Source: Flavobacteriaceae bacterium (GTDB taxonomy: Bacteria > Bacteroidota > Bacteroidia > Flavobacteriales > Flavobacteriaceae). Taken from it: 36,285 nucleotides of DNA. The notes under the pieces are model-generated. The model worked only from the letters and a program-made list of their open reading frames with translations, had not been told where the DNA came from and did no database searches. Both the position numbers and the translations under genes were made by a program. The DNA is taken from contig JAOTYW010000002.1 in the NCBI GenBank assembly GCA_029861705.1, positions 1-36,285 of the forward strand. The letters are read 5' to 3'. Of this stretch, positions 28,341 to 35,627 are shown one piece after another. The first letter of the stretch is position 1. Each line of letters starts with the position of its first letter.

Positions 28341-29528
28341 TTACATTTGGTCTCTCATTCTCAGCAGTCTTTTTTTTAGTAATTCCGCTCCTGATTTATC
28401 TAGTTCTTGAAGTTTGCTATTCAAGATATTGAGTGCCTTTTCTTTGTCTTTGGTAACTGTAATTTTAGCTTCTGCCAAGCAGGCAATAACCTTAGCTTCT
28501 TGTGAAAAATAGTTCGCTCTGGGATTTTTGAACTTTATTAATTGCTCTTCTACCTTATCCAATTGACCTTTTAATAAGTAGAACTCAGCTAAAAATGCTC
28601 GCCCCAACATTTCATAAAAAATTTCATCATTTTCCAAGAAGTCAATTGCATTTTTGAGTAAAGAAATGGCTTCACTACTCTTATCCGTTTCCCAAAGATA
28701 TTTAGAGTAATATACATCAAAGACGTATTTGTCCCTGTCATCCTTCTGCTTACTTAAATACAATCCTCGTTCGTAAAGTGGCTTGGCTTCTTCAATCTTA
28801 TTTTGTATTAACAATGTTTCACCTAAATTTGAATTGGACTCAATGATGGCGTGCCTATCTTTATCTATTTCAGCCTGTTGAACAGCCAGACGTCCATACT
28901 TTTCTGATGCCTCCAAATCGTTGATTAACCTATGTTGCCAGGTTAGATTCATCAAAGTGTTCCATCTTCCATTATTTTTCTCCGTTTTGGCGTAGTAGTC
29001 ATTGGCAAATTTCATGTATTCAATTGCCTTTTTAAGTGGCAGGGTACCAGAAACCGTAGCATCATAGCCATAGTTGTTATAGACCATTGCCTTTGCATTA
29101 TCATCACCCAGTTTTTCAACAACGAACAGTTGCCTAATATTATGTTCAAAGCTTTCATCAAAGCTTTTACCAAATGTAAAATATGCCCAACTTAATATAT
29201 TGTTAAGCTTGTATTCTAAAGGGTAGTTTTCAATATTTTTACAGAGGTCACTTCCGGCTTCTCCATAAAGTACAGCATTATCAAAATCACCTGAGAGAGC
29301 CGATGTTCTTGCTATGATATAGTTAGATTCAATAATTCCGATTGTATCAGAAATTCCCTTATATAATTCAAGAGCGTTCTTTGCAAAATCAATTGCAATT
29401 GGAAATTCATTGGTTTCAATAGCTTTATAAGCATTTTCTATAAGACCATTAGCTTTATTAACTTTGGAATTCTCTACACATGAAGTTAGGGTTAAGTAAA
29501 GAAGTGTAAAAAATAATAATTGTTTCAT
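28341..29528 (-). CDS. TPR repeat lipoprotein
   Basis: Lipobox LTSC; helical repeats such as NSNLGETLLIQNKIEEAKPLYERGLYLSKQ. Confidence 0.7.
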   Translation of the reverse strand: MKQLLFFTLLYLTLTSCVENSKVNKANGLIENAYKAIETNEFPIAIDFAKNALELYKGISDTIGIIESNYIIARTSALSGDFDNAVLYGEAGSDLCKNIENYPLEYKLNNILSWAYFTFGKSFDESFEHNIRQLFVVEKLGDDNAKAMVYNNYGYDATVSGTLPLKKAIEYMKFANDYYAKTEKNNGRWNTLMNLTWQHRLINDLEASEKYGRLAVQQAEIDKDRHAIIESNSNLGETLLIQNKIEEAKPLYERGLYLSKQKDDRDKYVFDVYYSKYLWETDKSSEAISLLKNAIDFLENDEIFYEMLGRAFLAEFYLLKGQLDKVEEQLIKFKNPRANYFSQEAKVIACLAEAKITVTKDKEKALNILNSKLQELDKSGAELLKKRLLRMRDQM

Positions 29529-29548
29529 TTTTTATATGTTTCAGCTTG

Positions 29549-29622
29549 CAGCTAACGATCTCGTGTATGCGGAGTTGACAGCTTTTGCTGGCAATGAACG
29601 TCATACACATTGTTGTGTGCAG
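29549..29622 (-). repeat. attC-like inverted repeat
   Basis: CAGCTAACGATCTCGTGTATG ... CATACACATTGTTGTGTGCAG; 7-bp perfect GTGTATG/CATACAC stem plus AAC/GTT boxes. Confidence 0.7.
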
Positions 29623-29625
29623 TAA

Positions 29626-30534
29626 TTAATTACGTTCCAGAATTATATTCTTGTTTATATAATCAAATGTTACAATAAAGTTATCCAAAAATTTATTTCC
29701 GATATTCCCCATTCTCAATTGGTCTTCGTTCTTTATTGTAGAAATTCTAATAGTATCATTTTTGAATTCATAATCACCGATAGAGAAAGTATTCACTAGA
29801 GATTTATATATTTTCTTCTTGCCTTGTGCTCCAATTATTTGAGAACTCTCTAAAGTGTCCAAAACAATTTTAAAATTCTCATGATAATGCATATAAACTT
29901 GAACATTTAAGCTTGAACCGGTGTCTAAAGAAGCTTTGAACTTTTTTCCATTCATTTCAAAACCAGTCAAGATAGGAATCATGTCTTCTCCATCAGTTAT
30001 ATATTCAGATATGTAGGCATTATGAGATACAATTTTATTCAAATCACTACTGGAATTTAATATTTGAAGGTTCTGTTTTTGGTAATCAATTCGTATGATT
30101 TTATCTTTTAAAAAGCTATAACCCAATATTCCGTGTAATTTTATTCCGAGAGGTTTACCCAGTTTCTCTAAATCCAGTGTGAGTGCTTCTATTGTTCCAT
30201 AGTTTTTTTCACTAAGCTTTAGATTTTCTATTGAAGTTGGAAAAGCCACAACTTTATCATTTCCACGCCCTTCTGCATTCCCCGATTTACTTTTGTCAAT
30301 AGGTAATCTTAACTCTTTTGCTGTTTCAAAATCCACGGCAGACGGGTCAACACCTGTATCCAATAACATATTGAAAGGCCCCTTTTCACCGATATATACC
30401 GAAAGGACGACTTGGTTCTTAAGATATTCAAATTGCAAGATTTGGACTTTCTCTTTCTTTTTACAAGAAAAACACAGAATCAATAGGCTGAATAAAAGGA
30501 ATATGTTTTTCATTTGTCTTTTCATTGTGCCCAA
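29626..30534 (-). CDS. Retropepsin-like aspartic protease, exported
   Basis: Two aspartyl motifs, FNMLLDTGVDPSAVD and FKASLDTGSSLNVQV; signal with ILCFSC lipobox. Confidence 0.8.
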   Translation of the reverse strand: MGTMKRQMKNIFLLFSLLILCFSCKKKEKVQILQFEYLKNQVVLSVYIGEKGPFNMLLDTGVDPSAVDFETAKELRLPIDKSKSGNAEGRGNDKVVAFPTSIENLKLSEKNYGTIEALTLDLEKLGKPLGIKLHGILGYSFLKDKIIRIDYQKQNLQILNSSSDLNKIVSHNAYISEYITDGEDMIPILTGFEMNGKKFKASLDTGSSLNVQVYMHYHENFKIVLDTLESSQIIGAQGKKKIYKSLVNTFSIGDYEFKNDTIRISTIKNEDQLRMGNIGNKFLDNFIVTFDYINKNIILERN

Positions 30535-30662
30535 CGATCGCGGCTATGAGTAGTTGCGTGGTTTAGCACTAAACTTTGCAAATAAACACCAAGCTGAAAA
30601 TTCTATCGGATTTTCAGAAGTAGGCGAGAACAAGCAATTACTTATAGCCATTGTTGTATGCA
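30530..30662 (-). repeat. attC-like inverted repeat
   Basis: GCCCAACGATCGCGGCTATGAGTAGTTGC ... GCAATTACTTATAGCCATTGTTGTATGC; 16-nt arms with 2 mismatches; in gene direction ends in GTTGGGC. Confidence 0.7.
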
Positions 30663-31258
30663 GTGTATCTTTTCTCAATTCTGTTTTTAATGTTAATCAA
30701 TTGTCTTTTTTGCATTATAAAGTGCAATGGTTTGGCAATTAAATATGACAAAATTGAAATCCACCAAGGATGAAAATCAACACTACTTCTTACAATCAAC
30801 CTAGTCCTGTTCAGAGATTCCTTTCTGAGAAAAAATGTCCATGACGATTTCCAGAACATTTTTGGCTGTTCATTTTGCTTAACAGGTCTAAATGATGGAA
30901 ACTTACTAAATGTGGTTAAAACTAAATACTCATTCTCTTTAATTCCATTTACTTTAAATCCCACGCCCGGAGGATCACTTGGTCTTGCCGGTAAAATGTC
31001 TCCAATCTTTACATCTTGAAATTCTTGAATAATTACCCGAGCGCTTGATTTTCCGCCATTATCAATTTTGTCATAGCTATACCATCCCGCCCTTCGACAC
31101 CCCATTTGCTTTATCCATGGGAAAATTTCTTTGGTGCTCGAATTGATGGTTATTGCATGGGTCTCTCGACCTTTAAAATTGGGGGTGACTTCATCCCCAG
31201 GTAACATAAGAGACTTTTCCTCTTTTGTGGCAGTTATTTTCATGGTCAAACCAATCAC
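30638..31258 (-). CDS. SRPBCC/START-like protein
   Basis: HAITINSSTKEIFPWIKQMGCRRAGWYSYDKIDN...VKIGDILPARP...WTFFLRKESLNRTRLIVRSSVDFHPW; last residues fall in the adjacent repeat. Confidence 0.7.
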   Translation of the reverse strand: MIGLTMKITATKEEKSLMLPGDEVTPNFKGRETHAITINSSTKEIFPWIKQMGCRRAGWYSYDKIDNGGKSSARVIIQEFQDVKIGDILPARPSDPPGVGFKVNGIKENEYLVLTTFSKFPSFRPVKQNEQPKMFWKSSWTFFLRKESLNRTRLIVRSSVDFHPWWISILSYLIAKPLHFIMQKRQLINIKNRIEKRYTAYNNGYK

Positions 31259-31263
31259 ATTGT

Positions 31264-31430
31264 ATACAACGCCCCTGGCCCTGCCTGCCGGTCTCCGGCG
31301 GCCATAGCCTTGCGCCTCGGCCGACGCCTTAGGCTATAGCCGACGGCGGTCCGCTATAGCTTCAGCGACACGCGGATGGCGACGGCTCGCAGGCAGGTAT
31401 GATAAGCTGCCTGGAGGCGCCCCCATAACG
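31264..31430 (-). repeat. GC-rich composite repeat with attC-like edge and nested palindromes
   Basis: TACAACGCCCCTGGCCCTGCCTGC edge; CCTGCCTGC (31280-31288)/GCAGGCAGG (31389-31397) inverted repeat; GGCTATAGCC palindrome at 31332-31341. Confidence 0.5.
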
Positions 31431-31440
31431 GGCTTTTTGT

Positions 31441-33195
31441 TTATTCCCAATCAAGTTGCTCCATTAAAGAAATATATCTCGGATGTTCTTTAATTGGATC
31501 GGTCATGGAAGTAAATTTTATCCAGCCAATAAACTGATCATGTACTAAAAAAGCCTCCTCGAGCTCTTCCAATGCCCGATCGTATTGTTCTAGGCCACAC
31601 AAGACAATCGCTATTTGTGAGGGAGGCACATAACGCTTTTCTGAAGCCGCCAGCATATTATTTAAAACCACATTTGCCCTGTCTTCCTGACCAATTCTGG
31701 TAAATAGATATCCTGCTATGAAATTTGTTTCCAGACCATAATTCCGCTTTAACAACGCTTCATAAGCCTCATTGTATAATCCTTTTTCAACCAATAATAC
31801 CGCTTTCACCCATAGGAATTCCTTATGGTTGGGTTCAAGGGACAGCTTTGTACCTATCACTTCTTCAGCCCTTATAAGATTCCCTTGAAATATGTAATTC
31901 AATGCCAGAAAAACATCATTGATCGCATTCAGCGGATCTAAAATACTGGCTTTTTTTTTCAGTGCTTCAGCTCTGTCAAAATCTCCCATTAATTCCAGGA
32001 CAAATGCATACCATCTATAGGTTTTAAGAAAATTTGGACTTCTTTGCAATGACTTCTCAAAGTAGGGAATCGCATTTTTAAAATCAAAATCCAAACAATA
32101 AATAATCCCTAAAATACCACTTACCTCCCCCGAACCCGGGTTTAATTTTTCCGCCATGAGGGCATATTTTTTTGCCATTTGGGCTCCTTCAGTCGGAGAC
32201 ATGTAACCGCGATTAACATCAAAGATGTGCGCTTCTGCTATCCCGATATAGGGATCAACATAAGTAGAATCCAAATCAATTGCAGCCTGGAAATACCGGG
32301 TAATGTCCTCTAGCTTTTGCCCTGTATTATCGTACATGGCACTCTTTCCCATAGCATTGTATTTATAGGCTTCTATATTTGTCTCCCGGATTACGGTATT
32401 CTCATTTATTTTCTGTTCGCTGTCTGTAATATTTAAAGCCCAATAAATATTGTCACCTATTCTCGATATAACATCCCCCATTCGGGCTAGGTTTCCCGAT
32501 ATGGAAGCATAATTCAGAATTTCATTATTCTTACCATCGATGACTTCGACCTTCACATCTAAATTTTGACTATAAATCGTATAACTGCCTATCAGCATAA
32601 TATCGGCTTTGAGTTCCTTGGAGATTTGTTCAATAGATTTACCGGTATCTTTAAATTGGAATGTTGATCTTGAAGAGATTACAGATAAGGATGAGATATT
32701 GTATAGTTTACTAATGACATCTTCGGCAAGTCCTTCGCTCAAATATCCAAATTCGGCATTGTCAGACTTGTCTTCAAAAGGCAAAACGGCAATCCGGAAA
32801 CCCGAATTATAGGCGAATTCCTTGCCGCTTTTCCATTGGGAACCGGCCCAAAAACTACCTGCCAACAAAATCAATACAGCCGCAATGCCCGCCCCAACAA
32901 TGACGGCATTCAGCCTTTTGCTGTTCAACTGTCTGGTTCCAGTGGTGTCGTGTGCTTCCGGGGTTTTCTGTATTCCTCTCGGGGTTAGGTCGTATACCCA
33001 TGAAAAACCAGTCCAGAATACTAATCCTATGGCAAGGAGGTAAATGAGGCCTTCCAGAAGGTACGCAGGGGCCTCAAAGACCGGCAGCAGGGTAGACGCT
33101 ATTTGTATTAAAACCCATGATACTGCCAGATACGCTACTATTGCCCTGAAAACATTTCGTCTTACGAGTTCTCTGTAAAGTTTTTTCAAATCCAT
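31441..33195 (-). CDS. TolB-like/TPR membrane protein
   Basis: N-terminal LYRELVRRNVFRAIVAYLAVSWVLIQIASTLLPVFEAPAYLL, two TM segments, then IAVLPFEDKSDNAEFGYLSEGLAEDVISKLYNISSLSVISSRSTFQFK and TPR repeats. Confidence 0.82.
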   Translation of the reverse strand: MDLKKLYRELVRRNVFRAIVAYLAVSWVLIQIASTLLPVFEAPAYLLEGLIYLLAIGLVFWTGFSWVYDLTPRGIQKTPEAHDTTGTRQLNSKRLNAVIVGAGIAAVLILLAGSFWAGSQWKSGKEFAYNSGFRIAVLPFEDKSDNAEFGYLSEGLAEDVISKLYNISSLSVISSRSTFQFKDTGKSIEQISKELKADIMLIGSYTIYSQNLDVKVEVIDGKNNEILNYASISGNLARMGDVISRIGDNIYWALNITDSEQKINENTVIRETNIEAYKYNAMGKSAMYDNTGQKLEDITRYFQAAIDLDSTYVDPYIGIAEAHIFDVNRGYMSPTEGAQMAKKYALMAEKLNPGSGEVSGILGIIYCLDFDFKNAIPYFEKSLQRSPNFLKTYRWYAFVLELMGDFDRAEALKKKASILDPLNAINDVFLALNYIFQGNLIRAEEVIGTKLSLEPNHKEFLWVKAVLLVEKGLYNEAYEALLKRNYGLETNFIAGYLFTRIGQEDRANVVLNNMLAASEKRYVPPSQIAIVLCGLEQYDRALEELEEAFLVHDQFIGWIKFTSMTDPIKEHPRYISLMEQLDWE

Positions 33196-33229
33196 AGAAA
33201 TCTGATTCTAAATAGAAATCTGATTCTAA
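33194..33229. repeat. Two perfect tandem copies of an 18-bp unit
   Basis: ATAGAAATCTGATTCTAA repeated at 33194-33211 and 33212-33229, just upstream of the TolB-like/TPR gene. Confidence 0.85.
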
Positions 33230-33430
33230 GTGAAATTCACTTGAATATAGCGCTATACCGTGTATCGGGCTTTAGATTAAATAATGAATTTTAAGAACTC
33301 CAAACTATGATATTTGTCATCTGCAGAATTGTGATTACGACGGGTACATTGGGTTCGTTTGTTAAGCGAATGGACCGGGTTCGCCCTTACTAACAAAAAA
33401 ACAAATTTCTAAGTACAATCATACCCTTTT

Positions 33431-33560
33431 GCAAATTGGAATTTGAGATTTGGTGCTTACACCTCCGCACATTTCCAAAGTGCTGCGGTGCACAAAGTGG
33501 TGCTTGGGATTTGCCCCAGACCTGTGGAGCGATGGATTATACACGTTGTTGTAGCTAGTT
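33431..33560. repeat. Degenerate composite repeat with REP-like insert
   Basis: GCAAATTGGAATTTGAGATTTGGTGCTTAC and GGTGCTTGGGATTTG internally; ATTATACACGTTGTTGTAGC right edge resembles the other repeats' AAC/GTT edge. Confidence 0.4.
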
Positions 33561-33579
33561 AATTTGTTCGTTAAGGAAA

Positions 33580-34119
33580 CTACTTGATTTTATTAAAAAT
33601 AAAGAATAATCCTTTACGGATGTAGCGATATTCAATCATATAAACTGGAATCAATACCAAGCCAAATAAAACTGGTAAAATCCCTCCAAAACCATAAGTC
33701 ATGCTCAAGATAAATCCTAAATAATACTCGGGTTGGTATATGCGCATAAAAAGGGCTAATACAAATGTCATTAACATGAGATATCCTGGCAATTCTGGGG
33801 CATTATAAAATAGGATTGTTACAATAACTCCAAATATAAATGCACCGATAAATCCATAAATTTCCTGTTCAGAAACTGATTTTTGCTTGTTAGCGGACCT
33901 AATATGCCTCTTTTGAATAAGGGTCAGTAATACCCATGTTATTAATGGAACGATCAGAATACCCCACCAATTAGATATTTTAGGCATGTCTTTTCTAGCT
34001 AACAGGTGATGTGAAACAACACCGCCCTGCAAATGTTCCAAAAGGAGAAGACCTATTACAAAAACAGTAACGATTGTAGTTATTAAAATTTTCGTTCTTG
34101 AATTTAAAATTACTTTCAT
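33580..34119 (-). CDS. Hypothetical multi-pass membrane protein
   Basis: MKVILNSRTKILITTIVTVFVIGLLLLEHLQGG...; start at 34119 preferred over the ORF-track start at 34173, which lies in the repeat. Confidence 0.55.
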   Translation of the reverse strand: MKVILNSRTKILITTIVTVFVIGLLLLEHLQGGVVSHHLLARKDMPKISNWWGILIVPLITWVLLTLIQKRHIRSANKQKSVSEQEIYGFIGAFIFGVIVTILFYNAPELPGYLMLMTFVLALFMRIYQPEYYLGFILSMTYGFGGILPVLFGLVLIPVYMIEYRYIRKGLFFIFNKIK

Positions 34120-34128
34120 TTTTAATTG

Positions 34129-34197
34129 GCTACGACGGATAGTATATGTGGAGTGCGACCATTTAGGGAGCATTATCGCATATACATTGTTGGCAGT
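34129..34197 (-). repeat. attC-like inverted repeat
   Basis: GCTACGACGGATAGTATATG ... CGCATATACATTGTTGGC; GTATATG (34142-34148)/CATATAC (34179-34185) perfect. Confidence 0.6.
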
Positions 34198-35477
34198 AGT
34201 TTCTTTACTTTAACTCCTTTTCTATACACGGATACTATAGCCTGAGTATTTTCAATATTTTCAAGAGGGTTCATTTTCAATAGTACTAAGTCTGCAATTT
34301 TACCTTCAGATATAGAGCCATACTTATTTTCAATTGAAAGAAATATAGCAGGGTTTATTGTTGCTGATGCTAACGCTTCAGCATTAGACAGACCCGCCTC
34401 ACACAATAGAGCCAGTTCTTGATGCAAGCCCATTCCCGGATACACATAAGGCATACCTCCAAAATCACTCCCTGCTAATATATCTACTCCATTTTGATGC
34501 ATATAGCTGAGTAACTCTTTTTGTGATGAAAATTTATTCTTAATATCATCAGGATTTCGTTTACTGTTACCACTTATTCGTCTTTCTCTGCTCGAAACCC
34601 ATTCTTGCATTAACATAGAGTGAATGAAACCATTATACTCTTCAATTTCAATATATGGATCTGATATATGGGCTTTCATGTGATAAATAACTAAAGTAGG
34701 ACATATCCAACTTTTGTAATGTTGCATAAGCATTATAATACTATCTATTCTTTGCGGTTCATTTATCCATATATCATCTAAGAGGTTAAGATGTTCAACA
34801 CTTTTTTGTCCAAGCTTTATTGACTTTTCAGGAGTAATATATTCTGACAAATGCCCTGCAAAAGAAATGTTATTGGCAGTCGAATAGTTTGAAATTGCTA
34901 TTAACTCAGGTTCCCGAATTAGGGAATAAGTTTTGATAAAATCTGTGCCGATAGTTTGGATACTATCCAATATCTTTTCAACATCAACATGTTCATCTAC
35001 TGGTATCGTGAAATCGTAAAACGTAGGTGGGTTTCCATCAAAAATCGGCCCGGAACCGTAAATATTAGGGCCTGCAACAGGGTTCTTTTTTATAATTGCC
35101 TTAAAATGATTCTGTAAAGACAAATCACCACCCATATCTCTAATTCCAGTAATTCCATAAGATAGTAAAGGTTTGAACAATAACGAATCGTTAGTTTTTT
35201 CCCAGCAAAGATGGAAATGCATGTCCCATAATCCCGGTATTATGTACAGACCTTTGCCATCTATTAAATTCGCATTTTTGTATTTTGTGTCATTATGTCT
35301 TTCGCCAATCTTATAAATGATAGAATCCTTAATAATAATTGTTCTGTCAGGAATTAGAGAACCATTTTCAACATCAATAATATTTACATTTTCAATAACC
35401 GTGTATGATTCAATGGGAGATTCTTGAGCAGAGCAACCACAGATTATTATTAATATTAATAAATTGAATATTTTCAT
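34173..35477 (-). CDS. Amidohydrolase family lipoprotein
   Basis: IPGLWDMHFHLCWEK (HxH), FAGHLSE, DILAGSDFGGMPYVYPGMGLHQELALLCEAGLSNAEALASATINPA; lipobox IICGC. Confidence 0.88.
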   Translation of the reverse strand: MKIFNLLILIIICGCSAQESPIESYTVIENVNIIDVENGSLIPDRTIIIKDSIIYKIGERHNDTKYKNANLIDGKGLYIIPGLWDMHFHLCWEKTNDSLLFKPLLSYGITGIRDMGGDLSLQNHFKAIIKKNPVAGPNIYGSGPIFDGNPPTFYDFTIPVDEHVDVEKILDSIQTIGTDFIKTYSLIREPELIAISNYSTANNISFAGHLSEYITPEKSIKLGQKSVEHLNLLDDIWINEPQRIDSIIMLMQHYKSWICPTLVIYHMKAHISDPYIEIEEYNGFIHSMLMQEWVSSRERRISGNSKRNPDDIKNKFSSQKELLSYMHQNGVDILAGSDFGGMPYVYPGMGLHQELALLCEAGLSNAEALASATINPAIFLSIENKYGSISEGKIADLVLLKMNPLENIENTQAIVSVYRKGVKVKKLLPTMYMR

Positions 35478-35488
35478 TCTTAATTACT

Positions 35489-35620
35489 GCTAACGGCCTC
35501 GCATAACCGTTAGTTACGGGTTAATATGGATTAATAGTCGGCTTGACACTGACTTTAGCAATTCCGAGTGGATTCGGACGTAGTAGGAATCCACAGTAAT
35601 TGCGGTTATAAATTGTTACC
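35489..35620 (-). repeat. attC-like repeat, long subfamily
   Basis: GCTAACGGCCTCGCATAACCG ... GTAATTGCGGTTATAAATTGTTACC. Confidence 0.6.
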
Positions 35621-35627
35621 ACACGTT

